A stretch of DNA of 64,000 nucleotides, taken from Orthonyx spaldingii. Its lineage: Eukaryota > Chordata > Aves > Passeriformes > Orthonychidae. A model generated the notes under the pieces. The model saw only the letters and a list, made by a program, of their open reading frames with translations. It did no database searches and was not told the DNA's origin. The stretch spans positions 312,219-376,218 of the forward strand of contig VZTJ01000294.1 of the NCBI GenBank assembly GCA_013397795.1. Reading direction: 5' to 3'. Every line of letters begins with the position of its first letter. The stretch's first letter is position 1. Made by a program: the position numbers and the translations under genes. Positions 50,201 through 61,600 of this stretch are shown in pieces.

Positions 50201-52268
50201 CTCAGACATGCCCAGCATCCCAAAAGAAGACTGACAGCCATGCCTTTGATCCAAGAACCATTTTTTTATGCAAGCTACCATGCTCCTTGGGGGAAAAAAA
50301 ATTTGAGTACTTCAAAGCCAGAAGCAGACACCTTATTAGCTATTCAAGCCTCTTGTACAAGATGATGAAATGTTACCCGTTATCAGAGTATTCAGGCAGA
50401 CCTAAGTTCCTGCCTGTACTTTCTGTGAGTGTGGTTTGTGAGCAGAGCAGCCCTGCCCTTCCACACACGTGCAGCAGCAGGACAGCAGCCAGGTACCACT
50501 GTGAAGCAGCTGGAATATTGCTGCCAGCTCATCACTGCAAATTCCTGGCTACAGCACGCCTTCCTGAAAGGCCTTACCACTTCTAATTGCACAAGTGTAG
50601 CTGACCTAGGGCAGCATCCATCATTTCCTTCAGTGCATTATTTAAATTGAGTACTCGCATTCCTCATTAAAACATTCTTCCACAGTTTTAGTGTGCTATG
50701 TTCTACTACATCTTTCAGTATCCTCATTCTGGATATATGGTTTCCCACTGTATTAAAATTTTTCCAGAGCTTCAGGATTGTACCAAAGCAATTCTTTACT
50801 TTTCTTTTTTGATAAGTTAAATGAATTGAAACACAACAGCCTCTCATCCAAAATACATGTCTAAGTAGCACAGTTTATAAATACAAGCTCACCTGCAAAA
50901 CCTTCCTATCACAAAGGAAATGAGACTGATAAAGAGCAGAAGCTGCACCTCAATGTATTTCAGGGCTCCAGCATGAACTGTTCAGTGTAACCATGGCTTT
51001 CCATGGCAAAGCATGCCATTACCAGAATGGCTGTGGTTTTAAGTGGTAATTACTGGCACTACCAGCTGGCAAAATTTAAGAGTATAGTCCAGATCTAAGG
51101 CATTTTTGCTATCTTCTAAATACTTCCACACACCTTTTCAGTATTTCTTTCAACACAACTTTAAAATATGGATAAAAGAATTACACTCAGGAAACAAGTG
51201 TAACTACTGACATACTAAATAGCTAAAGCAATCAATTATCTGTTTGGATCTGTTGTGATAATTTTGTGAGAAACATAATTCATACATACAAGTTTTCTTG
51301 AAGGACAGGCATGTTCATCTCATACCTGGCGTGTCCCACCCACCATTGAACACTAGCATCTTTCTTAAAATTCACTATTAACTTGTTCTATCAAGTCTGC
51401 AGCACACAAAAGCTTTAATGTGATTCAAAAGCAGTTTCACAACTCTGCATCACAGAATTATTTGTGGTGTGACCCACTTAAAGAGTAAAACAGAAAAAAA
51501 ATCCCCTCTTTAAAAATGGTAACTTAATTCAGGGAAAAACGAAAATCATGAAGAAAAAATTCCATCCCGTAATTCAGAAGAACAGTGAACAAAAAAAAAA
51601 ATTCAATAGATTCAGGAAGAAAGGGTAAAGTTGGAAGATAAATTTCTACACAAAAATGAAATAAATAATGTGACATAGCTTCTTACTTTCTGAAAATTTC
51701 AAAGCAATTAAATCCTTGGCAGTTCACAGCCCTGCTTGTTTCTTTAGCACCAAATGCCAGCTGATTCCTTTCATTAAGCAGGCTTCTCTCTTGCCATTCA
51801 ATTAATTTACTGATCCTTCTGCCTCTTCAAGAGCCTGCTTCTCCAGCAGTCACCTGTACCACATTAGACAAACAGAAGGACAGCTACTGCCATTAGGTTC
51901 CACGAGCTCACTGCAGCCTCCTAAAACTACATTATACTTTGTGGCTTGCACATTATGATATTCATTGCAGTTTCACACACAGCTACAGAAACATTAAGCA
52001 GAAACTGCTTTTAAATAGTACTGCTGCTTTTAAGGGGCTTCAGATATCCAGCACAAGCAGAAAAGCTTGTTAATACTAATGCTTAGAATCTGAGATCCCA
52101 GTCTGTCTCCATGTTCAAGGAAATCTTATGACTCAGCTTCTTTCCCTGGTGTGCTGTTTAGAGTTACCCCACCCATCCATTTCCCCACAAACCTTACTGC
52201 TATACTGCAATATGGTATACAGACAGGCATGTAAATGCCTCACCCATTCCTTGGTAAGTATATTTAAA

Positions 52269-52287
52269 AATTAATAATAATAATAAT
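52269..52287. repeat. (AAT)n microsatellite
   Basis: About six consecutive AAT units in the CAB39 5'UTR intron. Confidence 0.85.
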
Positions 52288-54974
52288 CCTACATTTCACC
52301 ACAAAAAGCAACTACTACCTTTAGCACACCGTGCACAAAAACCAAAGAACCTACCTGAAGCTTCAAGTAAAATTGTCAGACAATATGCCCACTTCTGCCC
52401 AGTTAGAAACTGAAATAATTTTCTCATAACCTGGTATTACAGTCCATCCCCTGTTGGCTCAGTTGCCTGTACTGCATCATCACAAACCCCAGAATATTTG
52501 TTACGTGACAAAAAATGCTGCAATTCTGTACGTGTCATTCTACCCACCCCTGGAAGCAAAAAATGCAAAGCAAGAGTCTCCTAACTACTTTTATTCCTTG
52601 GTATATATTATTCCCATTCCCTTCCAGAGGTTCTCTTTGTACCAGATTTCTGATACACATCTAAGGGTCAACTTTGAGAGTAGAGCAGTGTCAAAAGTGG
52701 AGGCAGAAGGACACTGCAGTTTCATTTCTGATTTATTACACATCGTGCAATATGGCCTAGAGTTCACAGTTCCAGTAACTCAAATCAGCTGTCTGGGTGT
52801 GAGAAACCACCCAGGTGAAGGACAGGAAACCCCACCAGCACCACAACATCAGCATTTAGCCTGAACCAGAAAGCTGGTGCAACGGGCCAGGGGGAAAACA
52901 GAGCACTTCAAACACGAGTTGGTTACGTTAAGGAAGGAGGATGAGAATCCCAAGTACCAGCACAAGGGAAGCGCGTGTGAGCTTTCGGGGCGTTTTGTTT
53001 TCAGCAGAAATTGAGAACAATTAAACTGCAAGAATGAGTCTGGGACTGCTCCAGCCACAATCCTCTAAGGCACAATTTTCTTTAGAGAATATTCTCTCAA
53101 ACAAAAACCTACACTCAGTAAAGCCATTCTCTAGTAGCACAAATAACAAAGCTAGGAAAAAAAAATCAAAATTAATAAAGTATTTACCCAAATACAATTT
53201 CAATAAGTGTGTCACTTTTAAAACTGACTTTAAAGAAATTCAACTATTTTTCCCATGGTTTCTTTACCTTCTGTGGAGACCATATTCTGAGGCCTGCTAG
53301 AAACTTCTAATGCTCAACCTAAGTTTATTAAAGTTCAACACAGCATAGCTCTTCATCTCACGTACCTTAAGATCAACAGATCTTCAACAAACATAACCCA
53401 CAAGAGAAAACAAAAGATCACTTAAAGAACGACAATATTAAAGCACTAAGATTATGAGGAGTAAAACAGTGACCTTGACACAGCTCAGGAACATCCTAAA
53501 AACACTGACTTAGGAACTGGGACGACATCAAGGAGTATCCCTCCTTCCACAGTGATTACTACCAGCCCTGCCAGAGGCAGCATGGAATGAACTCCATCCA
53601 TCTCTGCTTTGACACATGCTACGTGTGAAGGCTTCCCTTCCAAAACAATCCATTTGGGAGTTCACAGTTAAAGCTCTTTTTGTTAGACTACTCTGGAGTT
53701 CACCTCAGTTCCTCAAGCTTTACAAACCAGCTGGGATGACAAGCAATCAAGCACAGTTTAACAATTCTGGGTTCACTTTTGTGCATCAGCTTGGCAGAAC
53801 TAGGGCTGAAGCTGAAATCCAACAGGCAGGGCAAGCTGCACTGCAAAGAGCTGGTCACACTCCGCAGAGGTGACTGAGACCACAGCTGACTCCTCAATTC
53901 TGCCACTGTTACCTCTACTGTGAGATCTCAGTAGTGTGACACTAAGATTAAAATGTAAATTATTGGGAGATTAATTCTCATGAATCCAAGCTGATTCTCA
54001 CTACATGAAACCAAGACAATTTGATGCATGATCCAATGATCCATAAATCCTCTACAAAAGGAAGTTTCTGACAAATAACCTACAGGAGTTATGTACTGAA
54101 TCACAGGGAAAGCAGGAGAGGGCAATCAATAAATGACTGAGAATCATGACACCACCATTACTGGGAATCTTTTCCCTCTACTTCATTACATCCTCATTCA
54201 GTAAAGGAAAAGAATTGTTCAGGGCTTTTCCCCTTAAATTATCTCTTACCTAGTACTAGGAGCTGAAGTACAGGCAGTATCTGAGCTGATCCACAGGTCA
54301 TTATCCATCTGACAGATTTGCTTTCCATCACACTATTTTTTTTTTTTTTGGCCATGGTCCCAGGCACTTAAAACACAGTTTTGATGACAATACAAAGGGT
54401 TTACTGACACAGCTCTGCTGGCAAATCCCACCAGTGCAGATACAGCTTAGATTAGTAAAAAACACAACCTCTGACCATAACTGCAACTGTGCTAGGGCTT
54501 TACTGGTTAAGTACCTTTATAAAGAGTGCTCTTTCCTTCACACTGCCAGCCAGCATCAGTACACCATCAATCAAGTGTCCAATTCTCCCAAGTTAGCTGT
54601 GTGGAGGTGCCTTTTAGTATGAAACTCTCCCACAGCTCATCCTCCTGCTTCCACCCAAGTATGTTGTACCAAGGACAACATGGCAAATGGGAACACATCA
54701 CAAAGAACAGCAAAATGAGAGGCTAGCCAGGAGATATTTTCCCCCTAATTACTCAAGACCAAGAATTAATTTCATGGGCATCACTTGAAAGACAAAAGAA
54801 AGAAAAAAAATCAATGCATTATAGGCCACAATACATCTGTGATATTCAGGTGTACATCTCATTGCTACCAAGACACCAGAGTGTTTGCAAGAAATCAACT
54901 CATGAGGAGCAGCTGGATGAAATCCATCCTGATATCCAGGGTTCAAGGAAGAGACAATACTTTGTTAATGTATT

Positions 54975-55942
54975 ATCCCCCCCAAGGAGAGGTGTTCCTC
55001 AGGGGTCACAGCTGGACTGGCACTGTTCAGGTGTGTGTCAGCAACACGGACAGTGGCATTGAGCACACCCTCAGCAAGGGCTGCTGATCCCACCAAGCTG
55101 TGGGGTGTAGCCAACACACTGCAGGGAAGGGAAGCCATCCACGGGGGTCTGCACAAGCTCGAGACGTGGGCTCGTGCAAACCTTATGAAGCTCAACAAGG
55201 CCAACTGCAAGTTCCTGCACGTGGGACAGGGCAATCCTGAGCACAAGCACTGTCTGGGCAGAGAATGGATTGGCAGCACCCCTGCCCAAAAGGGGGTAGT
55301 GACTGATGAGAAGCTCGACACGACATGGCAATGTGCACTTTAGCCCAGAAAGTCACCCACATCCTGGGCTGCATCACAAGCAGTGTGGCCAGCAGGGTGA
55401 GGGAGGGCACTCTGCCCCGCTGCTCCACCCTGCTGAGACCCCTCCGGCAGTGCTGCACACAGCTCTGGGGCCCTCAGCCCCAGATACGAGGAACAGGGAC
55501 CTGCTGAAGTGAGTTCAGGGGAGGCCACAAAGATGATCAGAGGGCTGGAGCACCTCTGCAATGGACACAGGCTGAGAGAGCTGGGGTTGTTCAGCCTGGA
55601 GAAGGGAAGGCTCTGGGGAGACCTTAAAGGGCCTTCCAGTCCCCAATGGGGCTACAAGAGAGCTGGAGAAGGGCTTCTGACAAGGGGGAATGGCTTCAAA
55701 CTGAAAGCAGTCAGGGTTGGATTAGATAGTAGGAATTAATCCTTCCCTGTGAGGGCGAGGAGGCCCTGGCACAGGTTGCCCAGAGCAGCTGTAGATGCCC
55801 CATTCCTGGATCCAAGGCCAGGCTGGATGGGGCTCTGAGCAACCTGGTCTGGTGAAAGCTGTCCCCACCCATGGCAGGGGGCTGGAGCTGGACAGTCTTT
55901 AAGGTCCTTTTCCAACCCAAACCATTCCATGATTCTATGATA
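54975..55942 (+). mobile_element. CR1 LINE, longest copy in the window, plus strand (antisense to CAB39)
   Basis: Nearly 1 kb of a 5'-truncated CR1. Translated in shifting frames it gives the order expected for the end of ORF2: GVPQGS-like palm-domain remnant, IEHTLSKG-like segment, LETWARANLMKLNKANCKFLH-like segment, LGCITSSVASRVREG, TRPLRQ/LWGPQ-like block, MIRGLEHLCNGHRLRELGLF, then GNGFKLKAVR. The 3'UTR follows (CATGGCAGGGGGCTGGAGCT) and the element ends ATTCCATGATTCTATGAT at 55925-55942. Frameshifts and stops are many, so it is inactive. A deletion near 55025 appears to have removed the segment between the GVPQGS and LSK motifs. Confidence 0.95.
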
Positions 55943-58282
55943 AAATTACCTCCCTTTTCAACTAAACAACAAACCATTACTGAATTGGTGACTGGATTTT
56001 GTGCCAGGATGATAAACAAGCAAGCAAAAAACCTAGACCTTAAAGGATAATTCACTCTGTTCTCCCAAGAAAAGAACCAGCCATTCCAATATAGAAATTT
56101 CACATAAATAATTTCAACATCACAATATACCTTAAGTGGCTGTAGAAAAGTGTACTTTGCACAGTTCCCCTAAATCACCTCTCTTTCGTCTGCCAGTTTA
56201 CATGTTTGGTCTAAATCTTCAAAGTCAGTAATGGATTAAATTCCTGATACATAAACCACACCACATCTCAACTGCCAAGATAGGTGTGTCTTTGGGGCAA
56301 GGCAGATCACAGAGCATAGAAAGATACATTTAAGGGCAGAGATGATGCATCCCAGGGCTAGGAGAACTATCCAAGTCACAAACCTTCAGGAGAGATGAGG
56401 TGAGAGCTATAACATTTAACACCATGCCACTGTATTTTCCTTTTGTAGATTTTGAGGCAGAGGGAAAAGAGTTTCAGCTAATCCATGAACTTCATGTTAT
56501 GAAATGCTCTGCAGCACAGGAATCAAAAAGGGGGAATGATCTAGACTGCTCCCAAAATGTGCTGAAGCTCTTGCCATGGCAACCTAATTAAGAGTCCTTT
56601 TGATGACTCACAAGACCCCAGTCCAAAGATCTATGTGACAGCAGGATACTTCAGCATACACACTCTGCAAAGCCAGATATTCCTGAAAAACCCAGGTCAA
56701 AATCCTTTTCCCTCCTGACACCACCTGAGAGTTTCAGTTACTCGGAGTTATTGTATATTAATGAAAACAGAATATAAACAATGTGTCAGGTGTCTGTGAT
56801 GATCTATCAGCTATGCTGACACATACTGCTTTTCATCTGTCTTTCTCTTTTTGGGGACACCTGAGTTCTCTTTCCAGGTAGACCACATTATGCTAAGCAA
56901 ACATCTCTGCTTCCATGGGAGTAAAAATACAAGAAAATAACAACCTTGGAACAAAACTTCATAAGGAGTTTAACATTTACATTTATTCCAGCCAAAACTC
57001 ACAAGATAGTGCCGTACAGTTCCTGCTTGCTGTTGACCAAAAGTTTCAAAAAACATTTTTGCATTTAAAGAAGAAGGAGGCTGGAGGGAACACCACAGCA
57101 GAAAGACACCCTTCCAAAAGAAAGACTTCCCAACTGATTTGACTTCAAAGCAACTCACAATAGCTGCTGTAGATATGGGTCCCCAAGGCAGAATAGCCCC
57201 AAGGGTTCACAAATGTAACTGAAACCAGCACTGTTGATATGTCCTACACAGGAGTGAGCACCTCTCCTGAAACACACAGACAGGCCCACAAATGAAAAAC
57301 TGGTTGAGAGCTACCTGTGGATAGACAGCAGATGAAAAACAAGGTTTGGAACAAGAAGTGACTGAGATTAGATTGACTAACATGGTGGGAAGCACCTCTG
57401 AGGGACAGTTCCCTTAATTAGTCTGCTAAGAAGAGCTGGACTGGAAAAGGGAACTATCAACTTGTTTTACAATACTAAAATAAGAGCTCCTGATTTTCCT
57501 CTAATGCAATTACTGTGCAATGCTACCAAGACAAACTTGAACACTACAAAAGAAGTTTCCATCTCTACAAGTTTACCCAAGGAATCATCACACATCTGAA
57601 ATGACTGAAAAAAACATTCTGAAAGACAGCAGTTCTTCCTAAAGGGCTGACACCAACCTCAGGTGGAAATACTTGCATTTTAGCTGATACCTATACTCCT
57701 AACATTGTGTATTTTTACTTATTTCAGCTTATTTATTACATCAGTATCCTGCCAACCCTCTCTTCCTAAGGGCTATGTGGAAAAACAAAACAAAATCCCC
57801 ACAACTCTTAAAATTATTAATTGGTGTACCAGCTTAACATAACTTTATTTAATTAGGGACTATTAAAATTACTTAAATAGGGGTTTACACCAGTATAATG
57901 TCATCGTTTTCTGTATCACTAAGAGGTTGCAATCAAATAAGAGATCTTAAATCAAACGATCAAATAGTCAAGAAATCAAAATTCATATCCTCAGTAAACG
58001 TCAAAGTTATTAAAAAAACTTTAATTTTTTTAAACCCTCTTCTATCCTAAAAGATTTCTTCTAATTGCAACAGTGAGCCAAAAGAAACCATAATTCTAAA
58101 AAAAAAAATATGTATACTGCAGTTCAATTTTTAACACTAAAACTAATCAACATATTAGGAAAATGCTAAATTTAAGAAAAAAGTTATGTTATGCTTTCAA
58201 GAGTCTGATTTAGAACTACAACCTAAAGGTTTGACTGCAGTCAAAATGTACTACTGGTGATGAATTCCACAAGATAACAGAA
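55943..58282 (-). other. CAB39 5'UTR intron, part 2
   Basis: AT-rich sequence between two CR1 copies. Nothing else recognised. Confidence 0.6.
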
Positions 58283-58605
58283 GAATCACAGAACAGTTTG
58301 GGTTGGAAGGGACTGGACCAGGCTGCTCAGAGCCACATCCAGCCTGGCCCTGAGCACTGCCAGGGATGGGGCACCCACAGCTGAACATCCCCAGCTCTCC
58401 CAGCCTGTCCTCACAGCAGAGCTGCTCCATCCTCTGACACCCCCTGGCCTCCTCTGGACTCTCCCCAGTGGGTCCACATCCTTCTCATGTTGGGCGCCCC
58501 AGAGCTGGATGCAGCATCGCAGGCGGGGTCTCACGAGAGCAGAGGGACAGAATCCCCTCCTCGCCCTGCTGCCCTCACTGCCTGTGATGCAGCCCATGAA
58601 CTGAA
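58283..58605 (-). mobile_element. CR1 LINE fragment, minus strand, with internal deletion
   Basis: On the minus strand the copy runs from an LWGAQHEKDVDPLGRVQRRP-like ORF2 segment through an ELGMFS-like segment and then directly into the PSLAVLRARLDVALSSL-like end of ORF2 and the CR1 terminus (complement of AGAACAGTTTGGGTTGGAAG at 58290-58309). A block present in the copy at 54975-55942 between these two segments is missing, with the join at about 58378-58384. Confidence 0.93.
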
Positions 58606-61600
58606 ATGGAACCTTTACATTCCCCAAAAATTGCAAAAATAAAAGGCAGGCAGTGACAATTTTGGAATCCGACCAACCATCCATTAGAAACAGAAGTCAA
58701 TAAGGGGATTTCACAGAATTCAGAGCTATTGAAATCTATTAAAATAATTCTTCTCTACTAAGTCAAACAAGATTTAAATAAACAATGTGAGAGACACTGT
58801 AATTTATGGATTTTCAAACCATCCCTTTTAGTTCCTAAAATATAGATTTTCATTTTCCCTTCACAGTCATTTTAAAATTAGTTCAGCTTGGTTATCTAAT
58901 TTAGGGACTTGTTCGAAGTCTGGATTTTCTGAGTTTTGGTATAAATCTCAGACGCATCAATCCACAACACTAAAAGTTAGAATACCATAATGAATACAAG
59001 TGACAAGGTGTAGAAAATTCTGCTGTACTTACTAACATTTCTCAATACTTGTTAGTAATTCTAATAGTTAAAAATAGCCTATTTAGAGAGAAAAGCTTCT
59101 GTATTTCTGGCCAATAATTGTTCTCCTTGTTCGCTAAAGAGCTCAAGAACAGCTACTGCTGAAACATAGATTTGACATTTCTTCCTAGATTTGATACTGT
59201 TAAGTCCTCAGCCTGCATAAAGACCAGGAGTGACTGCCAGTGCTAAACAGAGAGCAGAACTACTCCACTCCACCAACTCTGAGACCTTGTCCAGTACAAT
59301 TCCTAAAGGAAGCAAAGAATCTTGCATGGTCAGCCTCAAAGCAAGAAACAAATCCATCTTTGCTGGATGTAAACTAAAAATCCATGGCTAAAATATGGCT
59401 GTTAACAATTTTATTTTCACATATCTACACACATATAAGTTCCCAAACAAGAATGAAAACTCACTAAACAGTTTATTTCTCTTTCAGAGAGAAAAAAAAT
59501 ATATATACAGTCAGGAAGTAATAACTACAATCACAAATTAAGAAGCTGGGAAGTTGAAGGCTGTTTGGTTTTTCTAGGTTAAAAGAATGAACAAAATTGA
59601 CATGTAATTCTCTCACAGAATTTAAAAATAAAATAAATTCATAAGTTTGTCATCATGCACAAATGCCCTGAAGTTTTTGTGACTTTTTGGGAAAATATTC
59701 CCTACCCCTGTAATGAAGAGGCTCTTTTGGATCTCATGATGTTAAACCCATCACCATAACAGAGTTCAGGGTAACACCAATCACACAGCACAGCTATGCC
59801 AGGACTCTGCCCAAAATGCTCTGTGAATGGATGCAGTTCCTAAGAGAAAAACTGTTTACTCCAGCTCCACCCTATTACAGAGTTAGTAGAGTTTGGATAT
59901 TGCTCAATGCCAATTACAGACATAAAACGGAACCATGTTAGTCAATTCTGATGAGTCAATCTACTTCTTTTCTTAGAGATTACAAATCTAAATAATCACC
60001 TCCAGAGCAGCATTTGTTTAGCCAACATAGACTATTTTCAAGAAGCTGTCTTTGCTGTCAATCATTATCCCTGTAATTCACGGAAAAAGATTGTTTGCCC
60101 TGGTGACTGGAGCTTGTGTTTGCTTTCAACCATATTTTAAGACCTGAACTTCTCAGGTTCGTATTTGAATCCTCAAGTCCAAAACCCAACACTTTCGAGA
60201 TTTAAGGCTTTCCAATTACCTTGATTACTTTAGTTTTCCTCAGCTGTACTTCTCTTAAGAGAAGCCTTCATTCATACCACTATAACAAACTATACCAGAC
60301 TACAAAAAAAGGCAAAATTTCCATAAGAACTTCTCCTTTTTTAAAGCTGGAAAGCTGACAACAAGGTAGACAGCAGCAAAACCAGGTTCCCTCAGACAAG
60401 ACTTCCAAGTACTTCCTTGGTCAGCGAAATTCCATCCCAAATCTTCCTTTCTCATTAGGCAACACATACTCTAGGTGCCAAACATTGCCACTGCTTGAGA
60501 GCTCATCCTCTTCTGGAAGCCCAGAATGAGATTCCGAGGCTAACAACCAGTACCACAGCATCAGTTCAGGTGCCTGAACAATGAATGTCACTGTGAATGC
60601 ACTGGAACAGCACAGCTGGTCTCCAACTGCCCTTTCAGACAATCACAAACCTCCTACCTGTCTAGGGCAAGTGCCTTGCAGTATCTAAAGTAAAACTAGA
60701 TATGTTTAGGCAACTGAATTTCACATCACAAATGGATGTCACTGGAAGAAAAGTTCGGAAAGTGTGTGTTTCTCAAGTGCTCCACCAGACAACACACACA
60801 ACACCACACGCTCAGAGGAAGAAATTCTCTGTGCTTAAGCATCATTCCCTGAAAAAAGGGGGGAGAAGCACCGTGCTGCTGAAGAACACTGTGAAACACA
60901 CTCTCAGCAGTATCTGTGAACCAAGGAAAAACCTCCAAGTACCTGGATCCTCCTGTCTTCTGATAACTGAGTTTCATGCAGTAAAGCAGGACACGAAATA
61001 CACTGCAACTAAACAAGTACATGCAAAGGATGTACATGCATTGAGCCGAAAAAATCTGGAAACGATCACACACTTTTTGTACCAAATCAGTATAAGCAAA
61101 GCAAGGTTCGGGATATTTGCTAATTTTTGAGAGATTAACTTTGCTTTCTCAACATTTGTCTAATATAGTACCAAGCATATACAAAGTTTTTATCACGAAT
61201 TGTGCCTTAAGTGACCTCTTCCAAGGTATCTCTTTAAATTCTCCTGAGAAGTTTCTCCATCACTACCAAACTCCAGTCAGAAGAAACTTAGGACTTGAAT
61301 AGCAGGTGTGACAGGTTAGAAGAACCATGCATTCATAAACTGTGTGGGAGAGACTTCTCAGGCATCACTGTTACACTCAGTGCATGTCTGCATCACTAAG
61401 GTCTCTCTTAGAATAGAACTCCCCACATTTTCTTTGCTAAAATTTTACAGCTCTGTGAACAGAATTGGCTTTGCTTATTCCTTGTTTATACATGATATTC
61501 AATGAAGTCATAATGGTATGTGATGGTTAATTTTATAAACCATTACAGTACATCAAACAAAAAAAATCTTCTGATATCTATTAAAAGGAGTATCATCTGC

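Larger units (their letters stand above)
44150..54974 (-). other. CAB39 5'UTR intron, part 1
   Basis: Inferred intron sequence upstream of the first coding exon. It holds a short (CA)n/(TA)n run near 44938-44957, an A-rich tract broken by an assembly gap (47097-47216), an (AAT)n run at about 52269-52287 and a T-run at about 54335-54350. No CpG island, promoter or coding exon is visible. A non-coding exon could be hidden here and would not be recognisable from sequence alone. Confidence 0.65.

Noticed and set aside
50128..50586. 152-codon plus-strand frame in the CAB39 5'UTR intron
   Set aside because: No family resemblance, antisense to CAB39, and no nearby promoter or splice evidence.
60702..61130. 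142-codon plus-strand frame beginning with ATG
   Set aside because: Composition is typical of AT-rich non-coding DNA with no domain. A comparable frame overlaps it on the other strand.
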